Notes: generated from the letters alone by a model not told the origin. DNA of 64,000 bases from Variovorax brevis (GCF_030317105.1 NZ_JASZYG010000007.1:124001-188000); one strand, 5' to 3'. Shown: positions 17,433 through 25,823, counted from the first letter of the stretch. Translations and numbers: made by a program.

Positions 17433-18104
17433 ATGATCACCGTCCACCACCTGAACAACTCGCGCTCGCAGCGCGTGCTCTGGCTGCTTGAAGAACTGGG
17501 CCAGCCTTACGAGATCGTGCGCTACGAGCGCGACGCCAGGACGATGTTGGCGCCCGCGTCGCTCAAGGCGGTGCATCCGCTGGGCAAGTCGCCCGTGGTC
17601 ACGGTGGATGGACTCACCCTCGCCGAGTCGGGCGCCATCCTCGAAACGCTGACCGAGATGTATGGCGGTGGCAAGTTCTCGCCAGCCGTGGGCTCGCCCG
17701 ACGCATTGCGCCATCGCTACTGGATGCACTTCGCCGAAGGCTCCGCCATGCCGCCCCTGCTGCTCAAGCTCGTGTTCGACCGCATGGAGAGCGGCAAGAT
17801 GCCCTTCTTCGCCAAGCCGATCGCCAAGATGATTGCGGGCAAGGTCAAGGCGCAACTCGTCACGCCGCAGATCGCACGGCAACTCGACTTCATGGAAACG
17901 GAACTCGGCAAGAGCGAATGGTTTGCGGGCGACACATTCACCACCGCCGATATCCAGATGAGCTTTCCCATCGAGGCGGCACGCATGCGCGGGGGCCTGG
18001 ACGAAAAGCATCCGCGCCTCATGGCCTATCTCGATCGCATCCATTCGCGGCCCGCTTACAAACGCGCCATCGAACGCGGCGGACCCTACGCTTTTTCGCG
18101 CTGA
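17433..18104 (+). CDS. Glutathione S-transferase
   Basis: A 223-residue protein of typical GST length. The start is ATG 17433 (MITVHHLNNSRSQRVLWLLEELG), which opens the thioredoxin-like domain; Ser 9/Ser 11 is the probable glutathione-activating residue. GKSPVV carries the cis-Pro and AESGAIL binds the gamma-glutamyl group. The all-alpha C-terminal domain runs ~90-215 with FTTADIQMSFPIEAA. It conjugates or reduces electrophiles with glutathione; substrate unknown. Transcribed singly or after the M20 gene. Confidence 0.93.
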   Translation: MITVHHLNNSRSQRVLWLLEELGQPYEIVRYERDARTMLAPASLKAVHPLGKSPVVTVDGLTLAESGAILETLTEMYGGGKFSPAVGSPDALRHRYWMHFAEGSAMPPLLLKLVFDRMESGKMPFFAKPIAKMIAGKVKAQLVTPQIARQLDFMETELGKSEWFAGDTFTTADIQMSFPIEAARMRGGLDEKHPRLMAYLDRIHSRPAYKRAIERGGPYAFSR

Positions 18105-18200
18105 TCGCGAAGCGGCGAGAATCGGGGGGTGGCTCCCAAACCGGAGCCCGTGCGAATCCGCATTTATTTTTTTCACCACCCCTCTCACAGGAGCACCCTC

Positions 18201-18371
18201 ATGGGCAACAAGATCGTTACCGAAGCCGACCGCAAGGCCACCCCCGCACCGAAGCCCGTCAACGGCATGGCTTCCGCACGCTTGGGCACCGGCCAGCGCC
18301 GCAGCCTCGAGCGCGGCCCGGCCACGCGCAGCAAGAAGAACGTCGGCAAGCGCGCGCACAAGGGCGGCTGA
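18201..18371 (+). CDS. Small basic conserved-type protein
   Basis: A 56-residue protein very rich in Lys and Arg (RKATPAPKP and TRSKKNVGKRAHKGG), with no membrane segment. ATG 18201 is preceded by CAGGAG at good spacing, and the gene is followed at once by a strong intrinsic terminator; together these argue that it is real and independently transcribed. Function unknown; the charge suggests nucleic-acid or ribosome contact, but this is inference. Confidence 0.7.
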   Translation: MGNKIVTEADRKATPAPKPVNGMASARLGTGQRRSLERGPATRSKKNVGKRAHKGG

Positions 18372-18382
18372 TCGCCATGCAT

Positions 18383-18413
18383 GGATGGGCGCATCGGCGC
18401 GCCCGTCCTTTTT
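18383..18413 (+). terminator. Intrinsic terminator after the small basic protein gene
   Basis: A 10-bp stem with one G-T wobble (18383-18392 with 18399-18408), a 6-base loop and a run of five T at 18409-18413. Oriented for the upstream 56-residue gene. Confidence 0.8.
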
Positions 18414-18450
18414 CAGCGCTGCACCGCAACGGGCAGCGTGAGGCTCTGCC

Positions 18451-18924
18451 TCAGGCGTTCGGCCAGATGTAGAGCAGCGCGACGGTCATCGTGACGTAGC
18501 GCGCAAACTTGCCGATCGCCATGTAGAGCACGCATGGCCAGAACGGCAACTTGAGCCAACCGGCCACCGCGCACAGCGGATCGCCCACCACGGGCAGCCA
18601 TGCCAGCAGGCAGGCTTTCGCACCCAGGCGTTCGAGCCAGTTCAGCACCCGCAAGTGGTGCTTGGAATGGTCGTACTTGTCCACGACCTTGTGCGCGCCA
18701 TAGCCCATCCACCAATCGACGATGCCGCCCAGGGTGTTGCCCGCGGTCGCGACCAGTACCGCTGGCCAGAACATGTCGGGGTTGAGCTTGAGCAGGCCGA
18801 ACAACGCAGGCTCGGAGCCCAGCGGCAACAAGGTCGCTGATATGAAAGCAACGATGAAGAGCGTCGACAGGCCGAATTCCGGCAAGGCCAGAAGTGCCAG
18901 GAGGGAGTTGAGCCAAGCCTGCAT
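18451..18924 (-). CDS. YqaA-family (DedA-like) inner membrane protein
   Basis: A 157-residue protein starting at ATG 18924 (MQAWLNSLLALLALPEFGLS). Features typical of YqaA: FIVAFISATLLPLGSEPALF, then a conserved GNTLGGIVDWWMGYG motif and a basic amphipathic segment, then LLAWLPVVGDPLCAVAGWL with helices to the end. The family belongs to the VTT/SNARE-associated superfamily, whose DedA members are proposed lipid flippases; YqaA itself has no firm function. It is convergent with the small basic protein gene. Confidence 0.88.
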   Translation of the reverse strand: MQAWLNSLLALLALPEFGLSTLFIVAFISATLLPLGSEPALFGLLKLNPDMFWPAVLVATAGNTLGGIVDWWMGYGAHKVVDKYDHSKHHLRVLNWLERLGAKACLLAWLPVVGDPLCAVAGWLKLPFWPCVLYMAIGKFARYVTMTVALLYIWPNA

Positions 18925-19076
18925 GTGGCGCGGAGTATAGGGACCCGCTCGCGAAATACTTGTAGGGCAATACTGGAGGAATCCCGCGTGCGTTGCGCAT
19001 CCGCTTGTCAACCACCGGTGTTGTTGTTCAGGGTGTAAAGGTGCAAATGGTTTCAGCCGCGTGGGTCCGCCGTCGC

Positions 19077-19082
19077 TACAAT
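19077..19082 (+). promoter_or_regulatory. Possible -10 box of the dusB-fis operon
   Basis: TACAAT 45 bases before the dusB start, in a 202-base spacer that otherwise shows nothing coding. A -35 is not evident at 16-18 bases (TTTCAG sits at 20), so the promoter may need an activator. Confidence 0.35.
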
Positions 19083-19126
19083 CGTGCCTCATTTTTCGGC
19101 AGCCGAGTCTGCGCAAACCCTTATTC

Positions 19127-20176
19127 ATGACCTTGCAGATCGGCAACATTTCGCTGGAAAACCGCCTCTTCGTTGCGCCCATGGCTGGCGTCACGGACCG
19201 GCCGTTTCGCATGCTGTGCCGCGCGCTCGGCGCGGGCTACGCAGTCAGCGAAATGGTGACCTCGCGCAAGGATCTGTGGAACTCCCTCAAGACCTCGCGC
19301 CGTGCCAATCACGACGGCGAGCCCGGCCCCATTTCGGTGCAGATTGCCGGCACCGATGCGGACATGATGGCCGAGGCCGCGCACTACAACATCGAGCGTG
19401 GTGCGCAGATCATCGACATCAACATGGGTTGCCCGGCCAAGAAGGTCTGCAACAAATGGGCTGGCTCCGCGCTCATGCGCGACGAACCGCTGGCCCTGGA
19501 GATTGCCGAAGCCGTGGTCAAGGCGGCGCAGCCGCACGGCGTGCCGGTGACGCTCAAGATGCGAACCGGCTGGAGCGTGGACCACCGCAATGCCGTGGCA
19601 CTCGCGCGCCGCTTTGAATCGGCCGGTGTGCAAATGCTCACTGTGCACGGACGCACGCGCGAGCAAGGCTACAAGGGCCATGCCGAATACGACACCATCG
19701 CGGCAGTGAAGGCCGCGGTGCACGTGCCGGTGGTGGCCAACGGCGACATCACGAGCCCCGAGAAGGCGCGCGATGTGCTGGCCGCGACGGGCGCCGACGC
19801 CATCATGGTCGGTCGCGCGGCGCAGGGACGGCCGTGGATCTTTCGCGAGATCGCGCATTTCCTGGAGACCGGCACGCATCGTGCACCGCCTTTGGTGGCC
19901 GAAGTGCGCCGGCTCCTGCTGGACCATCTGCAGGAACACTACGCCCTTTATGGGGACTACAGCGGCGTTCGTACCGCCCGCAAGCACATCGGCTGGTATG
20001 TGCGCGGATTGCCGGGCGGCGAAGCATTTCGCGGCGAGATGAACACCATCGAGGATTGCGACCAGCAGTTGCTTGCGGTCGGCGAGTTCTTCGAACGTCT
20101 TGCCGCGCACACGGACCGCATGCCCATTGCGGCCCCGGACCGGATTGAAACCGAGGAAGAAGAAGCAGCGGCCTGA
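19127..20176 (+). CDS. dusB: tRNA-dihydrouridine synthase DusB
   Basis: A 349-residue FMN enzyme that reduces specific uridines to dihydrouridine in the tRNA D-loop, in the cytoplasm. PMAGVTDRPFR at the N-terminus of the TIM barrel, INMGCPAKKVCNK with the catalytic Cys, TVHGRTREQGYKGHAEYD, ANGDITSPEKA and GRAAQGRPWIF for FMN phosphate binding, then the small helical tRNA-recognition domain. ATG 19127 fits the family N-terminus. It is followed 36 bases later by fis, the conserved dusB-fis operon of proteobacteria. Confidence 0.96.
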   Translation: MTLQIGNISLENRLFVAPMAGVTDRPFRMLCRALGAGYAVSEMVTSRKDLWNSLKTSRRANHDGEPGPISVQIAGTDADMMAEAAHYNIERGAQIIDINMGCPAKKVCNKWAGSALMRDEPLALEIAEAVVKAAQPHGVPVTLKMRTGWSVDHRNAVALARRFESAGVQMLTVHGRTREQGYKGHAEYDTIAAVKAAVHVPVVANGDITSPEKARDVLAATGADAIMVGRAAQGRPWIFREIAHFLETGTHRAPPLVAEVRRLLLDHLQEHYALYGDYSGVRTARKHIGWYVRGLPGGEAFRGEMNTIEDCDQQLLAVGEFFERLAAHTDRMPIAAPDRIETEEEEAAA

Positions 20177-20212
20177 GCGGCTGTCTGACCAGAGAGAGAA
20201 GAAGAGAAGAGC

Positions 20213-20449
20213 ATGAGCAAGAAACAAATCGAGGACTGCGTGCGAAGCAGTCTGGAAAGCTATTTCCGCGACCTTCGTGGCACCGAGCCCGACGGCATGT
20301 ACGAGATGCTGGTGAGCGTCGTGGAAAAACCATTGCTCGACGTGGTGATGGCGCGGGCGGAAGGCAACCAGTCCCGGGCGGCGCAATGGCTGGGACTCAA
20401 CCGCAACACGCTGCGCAAGAAACTCGTGGAACACAAGCTATTGAAATAG
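20213..20449 (+). CDS. fis: Fis-family DNA-binding protein
   Basis: A 78-residue protein, slightly shorter than E. coli Fis (98). The C-terminal helix-turn-helix is clear: VMARAEGNQSRAAQWLGLNRNTLRKKL. The short N-terminal region lacks most of the beta-hairpin arms used by enteric Fis to activate Hin and Gin, as usual in betaproteobacteria. It bends DNA and modulates rRNA promoters and chromosome structure. A purine-rich ribosome site precedes the ATG. The operon with dusB supports the assignment. Confidence 0.95.
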   Translation: MSKKQIEDCVRSSLESYFRDLRGTEPDGMYEMLVSVVEKPLLDVVMARAEGNQSRAAQWLGLNRNTLRKKLVEHKLLK

Positions 20450-20455
20450 GCGCAC

Positions 20456-20524
20456 CTCCAGGCGGGGCGCACGTCGTGTGCTCCGCCAACCCCCTTGCAG
20501 GGGGCAACACCAGCGGCCCGTCGA
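20456..20524 (+). repeat. Dispersed intergenic repeat, copy A
   Basis: This 132-base spacer between fis and purH holds an element with ACGTCGTGTG, then a CCCCCTTGCAGGGGG stem (20490-20504), then CAACACC and CGGCCCG. Closely related sequence lies inverted at 24022-24088 and in a looser form at 39889-39962. The stem could act as a weak terminator behind fis. Confidence 0.6.
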
Positions 20525-20581
20525 AGCAAGCTGCGCGGTGTCTCCCGAATTGATCGCTGACGAACCAACCTCCCCTACCCA

Positions 20582-22159
20582 ATGGCACTGACCGCACTCA
20601 TTTCCGTCTCCGACAAGACGGGCATCCTCGAATTCGCACAGGCGTTGCACGCGCTCGACGTCAAGCTGCTGTCGACCGGAGGCACGGCCAAGCTGTTGGC
20701 CGACGCGGGCTTGCCTGTGACCGAAGTGGCCGATCACACGGGCTTTCCGGAAATGCTCGACGGCCGCGTGAAGACGCTGCACCCCAAGGTGCACGGCGGC
20801 CTGCTGGCGCGGCGCGACCTGCCGGCCCACATGGCGGCGCTCAAGGAACACGGCATCGACACCATCGACCTGCTTGTCGTGAACCTCTACCCCTTCGAGG
20901 CGACCGTGGCCAAGCCCGGCTGCACGCTGGAAGACGCCATCGAGAACATCGACATCGGCGGCCCCGCCATGGTGCGCAGCGCCGCCAAGAACTGGAAGGA
21001 CGTCGGCGTGCTGACCGACGCGGCGCAGTACCCCGTGGCGCTGGAAGAACTCAAGGCGTCGGGCAAGCTCAGCGACAAGACGAAGTTCGCCTTCTCGGTG
21101 GCCGCGTTCAACCGCATCAGCAACTACGACGCCGCCATCAGCGACTACCTCTCGCGCATCCAGGAAGACGGCACGCACGCGATCTTCCCGGCGCAGAGCA
21201 ACGGCCGCTTCGTCAAGCTGCAGGACCTGCGCTACGGCGAGAACCCGCACCAGCTCGCCGCGTTCTATCGCGACCTGTATCCTGCCCCCGGCTCGCTCGT
21301 CACGGCGAAGCAGCTGCAGGGCAAGGAGCTGTCGTACAACAACATCGCGGATGCCGATGCGGCGTGGGAATGCGTCAAGAGCTTCGACGTGCCGGCGTGC
21401 GTCATCGTCAAGCATGCCAATCCGTGCGGCGTGGCGATTGGCGCCAACGCATTCGAGGCTTATTCAAAAGCCTTCAAGACCGACCCGACCTCGGCCTTCG
21501 GCGGCATCATCGCCTTCAACCGGCCCGTTGACCTCGCCGCGGCGCAGGCCGTGAGCAAGCAGTTCGTCGAAGTGCTGATGGCGCCGGGCTACACGCCCGA
21601 AGCGCTGGAAGTCTTCAAGAGCAAGGTCAATGTGCGCATTCTCGAAATCGAACTGCCCAAGGGCGGCAAGACCGATTGGGAAAACGGCCGCAATGCCGTG
21701 GACGTGAAGCGCATCGGCTCGGGCCTGCTCATGCAGACCGCCGACAACCGGGAACTCTCCATCGACGAACTCAAGGTCGTCAGCAAGAAGCAGCCGACGC
21801 CCGAACAGCTTCAGGACCTGCTCTTTGCCTGGAAGGTCGCCAAGTACGTCAAGAGCAACGCCATCGTGTTTTGCGCAGGCGGCATGACGATGGGCGTGGG
21901 CGCGGGCCAGATGAGCCGGCTCGATTCCGCGCGCATCGCCAGCATCAAGGCCGAGCACGCGGGCCTGTCACTGGCCGGCACGGCCGTGGCGAGCGACGCC
22001 TTCTTCCCGTTCCGCGACGGGCTCGACGTCGTGGTGGACGCCGGCGCGACCTGCGTCATCCAGCCGGGTGGCTCCATGCGCGATCAGGAAGTGATCGACG
22101 CGGCCGACGAGCGCGGCGTGGCGATGGTGCTCACGGGCGTTCGGCACTTCCGCCATTGA
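20582..22159 (+). CDS. purH: Bifunctional AICAR formyltransferase / IMP cyclohydrolase
   Basis: A 525-residue protein catalysing the last two steps of de novo purine synthesis (AICAR to FAICAR, then to IMP). The N-terminal MGS-like cyclohydrolase domain begins ALISVSDKTGILEFAQAL, with LLSTGGTAKLLADAG and GRVKTLHPKVHGGLLARRD. The AICAR transformylase domain has LRYGENPHQLAAFY, KHANPCGVAIG (catalytic Lys-His) and QPGGSMRDQEVIDAAD near the end. Length and motifs are complete. Its 3' end overlaps the convergent barrel-protein gene by 29 bases. Confidence 0.97.
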   Translation: MALTALISVSDKTGILEFAQALHALDVKLLSTGGTAKLLADAGLPVTEVADHTGFPEMLDGRVKTLHPKVHGGLLARRDLPAHMAALKEHGIDTIDLLVVNLYPFEATVAKPGCTLEDAIENIDIGGPAMVRSAAKNWKDVGVLTDAAQYPVALEELKASGKLSDKTKFAFSVAAFNRISNYDAAISDYLSRIQEDGTHAIFPAQSNGRFVKLQDLRYGENPHQLAAFYRDLYPAPGSLVTAKQLQGKELSYNNIADADAAWECVKSFDVPACVIVKHANPCGVAIGANAFEAYSKAFKTDPTSAFGGIIAFNRPVDLAAAQAVSKQFVEVLMAPGYTPEALEVFKSKVNVRILEIELPKGGKTDWENGRNAVDVKRIGSGLLMQTADNRELSIDELKVVSKKQPTPEQLQDLLFAWKVAKYVKSNAIVFCAGGMTMGVGAGQMSRLDSARIASIKAEHAGLSLAGTAVASDAFFPFRDGLDVVVDAGATCVIQPGGSMRDQEVIDAADERGVAMVLTGVRHFRH

Positions 22160-22664
22160 TGTCGGCGCCCGCCGCCGCCGGCGGTGCCGCCGCGGCAGGC
22201 GCAGCGCCCCCAAAACGGAACTTCAGCTGGAAGCTGATGGCGCCGTGCAGGCGGTCCTTGATGTCGGGAATCAGCGCGATGTTCAGTCCCCAGTGCTGGC
22301 CTTCAATGGCCATCGTGGGGATCACGGCTGGAAACCAGCCGCCGTCGTTCGCATTGGGGTAGCCGTTGAAGCCGCCGATGGCGGCGCCGAACTTCATGCC
22401 CTTCCACTCCAGCGGCATCCAGAATGCGCCCAGGTAGTGGGAGGTGCGCCGTTCGCTGTTGTTGAACACGCCGGCCGTCAGCGACCAAGCGTTGCCCAGT
22501 GGGTACTCGAATCCAATGCCGGGGTTCTCGTTCTTGAGTCCCTCGCTGCGGTCGAAGTGGGCCGAATAGAAGCCGGGGCTGATCCACAACTGGCCCAAGT
22601 CCACCTGCGCAACGCTCAAGCCTGGCAACAGGCCGAACAGCGGCAGGAGGACGCGGCCCTTCAT
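22131..22664 (-). CDS. Putative small outer-membrane beta-barrel protein
   Basis: A 177-residue protein with a signal peptide (MKGRVLLPLFGLLPGLSVA) and a mature part with alternating polar/hydrophobic strands rich in Trp, Tyr and Phe (LWISPGFYSAHFD, GIGFEYPLGNAWSLTAGVF and GAISFQLKFRFG). It ends with an Ala/Pro-rich tail after the last aromatic strand. The pattern suggests an 8-strand barrel, loosely like PagP or similar lipid-A modifying proteins, but no active-site residues can be assigned. Its ATG overlaps the hemL stop (ATGA), so it is translationally coupled to a haem/tetrapyrrole gene. Unrecognised; function not assigned. Confidence 0.7.
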   Translation of the reverse strand: MKGRVLLPLFGLLPGLSVAQVDLGQLWISPGFYSAHFDRSEGLKNENPGIGFEYPLGNAWSLTAGVFNNSERRTSHYLGAFWMPLEWKGMKFGAAIGGFNGYPNANDGGWFPAVIPTMAIEGQHWGLNIALIPDIKDRLHGAISFQLKFRFGGAAPAAAAPPAAAGADINGGSAERP

Positions 22665-23956
22665 GACTCCTGAAGCTGCCTGAAGATCTGCCGCGTGGCC
22701 TCGATCGTGACGGCAATGTCCGCATCGGCGTGCGCCGCGCTGACGAATCCCGCCTCGTACAGTGCCGGCGCGATGTAGACGCCCCGATCGAGCAGGCCAT
22801 GGAACAGCGCGTTGAACTTCGCGCCGTTGCTCTTCATCACGCTCGTATAGTTCTGCGGCAGCGTGTCGAGCAAGAAGAAGCCAAACATGCCGCCTTCGCT
22901 GTCGGCACTGAACGGCATGTCTTCTTCGGCTGCCGCCGCCTTCAACCCATCGACCAGCATGCGGGTCTTGGCCGACAGCGCTTCATAAAAGCCGGGCTTG
23001 GAGATCTCGCGCAGCGTCGCCAAACCGCAGGCGGTCGCCACCGGATTGCCCGACAAGGTGCCAGCCTGGTACACCGGCCCTTGCGGCGCGAGCTGCTCCA
23101 TGATGCTGCGCGGTCCGCCGAAGGCCGCCAGTGGCATGCCGCCGCCGATGACCTTGCCCATCACGGTGAGGTCGGGCGTGATGCCCAGCACGCCTTGCGC
23201 ACCTTGAAGGCCCACGCGGAACCCCGTCATCACTTCGTCGAAGACCAGCAGCGCGCCGTTTTGCGTGCACAGCTCGCGGCAGCGCTTGGCGAACTCGGGC
23301 GTCGCGCGCACGAAGTTCATGTTGCCGGCAATCGCCTCGATCATGAGGCAGGCGATCTCGTGGCCGTGCAGCGCAAAGGCTTCGTCCAGCTGCGCGAGGT
23401 TGTTGTATTCGAGCACGAGCGTGTGCTGCACCACTTCAGGCGGCACGCCGGCGGAGGTCGGGTTGCCGAAGGTCGCCAGGCCCGAGCCCGCCTTGACGAG
23501 CAGGGCGTCCGCATGGCCGTGGTAGCAGCCTTCGAACTTGATGATGTACTTGCGTCCCGTGGCGCCGCGCGCCAGTCGCAGCGCGCTCATCGCGGCCTCG
23601 GTGCCCGAGCTCACGAGGCGCACCATTTCCATCGACGGCATGAGCGCGAGGATGGCTTCGGCCAGTTCGATCTCGCGCTCCGTCGGTGCGCCGAACGAGA
23701 GCCCCTCGGTCACGGCCTGTTGCACCGCCTCGATCACGGCAGGGTGGCCGTGCCCCAGGATCATCGGACCCCACGAGCCGATGTAGTCGATGTATTGCTT
23801 TCCCGCCGCATCCCACATGTAGGCGCCCTGCGCCCGCGCGATGAAGCGCGGCGTTCCGCCCACGGCCTTGAAGGCCCGAACGGGCGAGTTCACGCCGCCG
23901 GGAATGACAGCGCGTGCGCGCTCGAAAAGTGTGTCGTTGCGATCAGTGTTTGGCAT
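22661..23956 (-). CDS. hemL: Glutamate-1-semialdehyde 2,1-aminomutase
   Basis: A 431-residue PLP enzyme making 5-aminolevulinate from glutamate-1-semialdehyde in the C5 tetrapyrrole pathway. PGGVNSPVRAFKAVGG at the N-terminus, SSGTEAAMSALRLARG for phosphate binding, DEVMTGFRVG with the cofactor-pairing Asp, and MGKVIGGGMPLAAFGG with the PLP-binding Lys. ATG 23956 is the family start; the frame continues upstream into the intergenic repeat but is not coding there. It is followed by the coupled barrel gene. Confidence 0.97.
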   Translation of the reverse strand: MPNTDRNDTLFERARAVIPGGVNSPVRAFKAVGGTPRFIARAQGAYMWDAAGKQYIDYIGSWGPMILGHGHPAVIEAVQQAVTEGLSFGAPTEREIELAEAILALMPSMEMVRLVSSGTEAAMSALRLARGATGRKYIIKFEGCYHGHADALLVKAGSGLATFGNPTSAGVPPEVVQHTLVLEYNNLAQLDEAFALHGHEIACLMIEAIAGNMNFVRATPEFAKRCRELCTQNGALLVFDEVMTGFRVGLQGAQGVLGITPDLTVMGKVIGGGMPLAAFGGPRSIMEQLAPQGPVYQAGTLSGNPVATACGLATLREISKPGFYEALSAKTRMLVDGLKAAAAEEDMPFSADSEGGMFGFFLLDTLPQNYTSVMKSNGAKFNALFHGLLDRGVYIAPALYEAGFVSAAHADADIAVTIEATRQIFRQLQES

Positions 23957-24021
23957 GACCGGATTGTGCCGCTGCCGTCGGTCCGCGATTCCCTTCGCGA
24001 AACACCATGGAACCGGCTTTG

Positions 24022-24088
24022 CCGGGCCATTGGTGTTGCCCCCGGCAGGGGGTTGGAGGCCACACGAAGTGGGCAAGCCTGGGGGCGA
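24022..24088 (-). repeat. Dispersed intergenic repeat, copy B
   Basis: In the 140-base spacer between thiD and hemL, read on the reverse strand: GCCCACTTCGTGTGGCCTCC, then CCCCCTGCCGGGGG, then CAACACCAATGGCCCGG. It matches copy A across the stem and CAACACC, and copy C across CACTTCGTGT. Small compensating changes keep the stem paired. Confidence 0.6.
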
Positions 24089-24096
24089 GCAACATG

Positions 24097-25062
24097 TCAG
24101 TGCCGCGTCTCGTGTGGCGGCAGCGCAAAGTCCGCACCGCCTTCAGGCACCTCGCCATCGTCGTCCTCGTCTTCCGGCTGCGCCCAGAAAAGACGGTCAG
24201 GCACGATGTGGCCCATGCCTGGCCGAAAGCCCGCATCCAGGCAGCGGTCCATGTAGCTGAGCGCCTCGGTCGTCGCTGCGACAAGATCGGTGCCACTGGC
24301 CAGCAACGCCGCGAGCGTGGCCGACAGCGTGTCTCCGGCGCCGGAGAACACGGCTTCGAGTCGCTCGTATTTCTCGCTCGCCAGCACGGCCTGCGGTGAC
24401 GCCAGCACGTTGTCGATGTACTGCTCGGGCAACACGATGCCGGTCACCAGCGTGTAGGGCACGCCCAGTTCACCGGCCGCGCGCGCGATGTCGCGTGCCG
24501 TCGGGTTGCGCTCGCCGGTCCAGTCCGGCAGCAACCAGCGCCACAGCGTGCTGTGGTTGCCCACCAGCACCGTCGTCTGCGGAAGGATGAGTTCGCGAAA
24601 CGCATCCAGGTAAGCCTCGATCTGGTTCTCGTCCCACCACGACAAGTTGGGCATGTAGGCAACCACCGGAACGTCCGGATAGTCGCTGGTGGTCTCGGCG
24701 ATCTCGCTCAGGATTTCCGGCGTGCCCACAAAGCCGATCTTGATCAGTTGCACTTCGACGTCTTCAAGAATCGTGCGCGTCTGTTCCGCAACTGCTTCTT
24801 CGTCGAAGGGAAAGTGATCGAAAATCTCGGCGGTGTCGCGCGCATAGGCTCCGGTCACCACCGGCAGCATGTGCGCACCCACCGATGCGATGGCCAATGC
24901 ATCGCTTGCCAAGCCACCGGCGCCACTGGGATCGCTTGCGTTGAAGACCAACACGCAAGGCAGTCCCGCAACGCTTTCCTCGCCCTCGTCCTCATTGGAA
25001 CGGGCGCCAGTAAGATCGTCTGTTTGGTCTGAATCGCTGGAGGGTAGTAAAGAAGTTGTCAT
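24097..25062 (-). CDS. thiD: Hydroxymethylpyrimidine/phosphomethylpyrimidine kinase ThiD-like
   Basis: A 321-residue ribokinase-fold protein. After an acidic ~34-residue N-terminal extension come VLVFNASDPSGAGGLASDALAIASVGAHMLPVVTG (substrate-binding) and FSGAGDTLSATLAALLASG (anion hole and catalytic Asp). It phosphorylates HMP to HMP-PP for thiamine synthesis. It is somewhat diverged from E. coli ThiD, having ASD rather than GSD and an acidic C-terminal tail. It is divergent from rubredoxin and upstream of hemL. A related pyridoxine kinase activity is possible. Confidence 0.87.
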   Translation of the reverse strand: MTTSLLPSSDSDQTDDLTGARSNEDEGEESVAGLPCVLVFNASDPSGAGGLASDALAIASVGAHMLPVVTGAYARDTAEIFDHFPFDEEAVAEQTRTILEDVEVQLIKIGFVGTPEILSEIAETTSDYPDVPVVAYMPNLSWWDENQIEAYLDAFRELILPQTTVLVGNHSTLWRWLLPDWTGERNPTARDIARAAGELGVPYTLVTGIVLPEQYIDNVLASPQAVLASEKYERLEAVFSGAGDTLSATLAALLASGTDLVAATTEALSYMDRCLDAGFRPGMGHIVPDRLFWAQPEDEDDDGEVPEGGADFALPPHETRH

Positions 25063-25106
25063 ACACCAGAGAGAGTCACCAACATGGTGGCATATGTGAG
25101 ACGCAA

Positions 25107-25126
25107 GTCACGAGATATCGTGTGAC
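25107..25126. promoter_or_regulatory. 20-bp palindrome between thiD and rubredoxin, candidate operator
   Basis: GTCAC-N2-GATATC-N2-GTGAC is symmetric about 25116/25117. It is extended by outer arms GAGAC (25098-25102) and GTCTC (25127-25131), offset by a 4-base insert. It sits where the -35 of the rubredoxin promoter would be, eight bases before a TACAAT -10 (25134-25139). A dimeric regulator site is plausible; identity unknown. Confidence 0.5.
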
Positions 25127-25133
25127 GTCTCGA

Positions 25134-25139
25134 TACAAT
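25134..25139 (+). promoter_or_regulatory. Possible -10 box of the rubredoxin gene
   Basis: TACAAT 34 bases before the rubredoxin start. No TTGACA-like box is present 16-18 bases upstream; the palindrome lies there instead, which suggests regulated or activator-dependent transcription. Confidence 0.45.
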
Positions 25140-25173
25140 CGTTGCATTCTATGAACAGGGAACGTAAGCTGCG

Positions 25174-25344
25174 ATGAACAAAAAAACCTGGATGTGCCTG
25201 ATTTGCGGGTGGATCTACGACGAAGCGGTGGGAGTACCGGAAGACGGTATTGCGCCTGGTACTGCGTGGGCTGACGTTCCAATGAATTGGACGTGTCCTG
25301 AATGTGGTGCGCGCAAGGAAGACTTTGAAATGGTTGAAATCTGA
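25174..25344 (+). CDS. rubA: Rubredoxin
   Basis: A 56-residue protein. Two CxxC knuckles (CLICGWIYDEAVG and CPECGARKEDFEMVE) bind a single iron, and the aromatic core W-IYDE, W-D-P and W-C-P is canonical. It carries electrons between a reductase and acceptors such as alkane hydroxylase or oxygen-stress enzymes. ATG 25174 is the only sensible start. It lies upstream of the pil-chp operon and divergent from thiD; the same order occurs in related genera. Any functional link to twitching is unknown. Confidence 0.97.
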   Translation: MNKKTWMCLICGWIYDEAVGVPEDGIAPGTAWADVPMNWTCPECGARKEDFEMVEI

Positions 25345-25424
25345 AGCATGGCATAGGGCCACGCTTCCTGCGACGGATTTGAGTCGCAGCGGTCATTGAA
25401 AGTGTCTTACAGGAGCGTGTGCCA

Positions 25425-25823
25425 ATGAGCACCAATGGATCTGGTTACAAGGTGCTCGTCATCGACGACAGCAACACCATTCGGCGCAGTGCCGAGATCT
25501 TCCTCAAGCAAGGCGGCCACGAAGTGCTGCTCGCCGAAGATGGCTTCGACGCTCTTTCCAAGGTCAACGACCACAAGCCGCATCTGATCTTTTGCGACAT
25601 CCTGATGCCGCGTCTCGACGGCTATCAGACCTGCGCCATCATCAAGCGCAACGCCACTTTTTCCAACGTCCCTGTCGTCATGCTGTCTTCGAAAGACGGC
25701 GTGTTCGACAAGGCGCGCGGCCGCATGGTCGGCTCGCAGGACTACCTCACCAAGCCTTTCACCAAAGACCAGCTGCTCCAGGCCGTGGAGCAGTTTGGCG
25801 TTCTTCAACCGGAAGCTCTCTAA
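25425..25823 (+). CDS. pilG: Twitching-motility response regulator PilG
   Basis: A 132-residue stand-alone receiver domain: acidic pair VIDDSNTIRR, phospho-acceptor D58 in FCDILMPRLDG, and Lys in YLTKPF. PilG is the CheY-like output of the Pil-Chp system that promotes type IV pilus extension. ATG 25425 is preferred over in-frame GTG 25419 because AGGAG is nine bases before the ATG and only three from the GTG. First gene of pilG-pilH-pilI-pilJ-chpA, with the next start immediately after its stop. Confidence 0.95.
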   Translation: MSTNGSGYKVLVIDDSNTIRRSAEIFLKQGGHEVLLAEDGFDALSKVNDHKPHLIFCDILMPRLDGYQTCAIIKRNATFSNVPVVMLSSKDGVFDKARGRMVGSQDYLTKPFTKDQLLQAVEQFGVLQPEAL

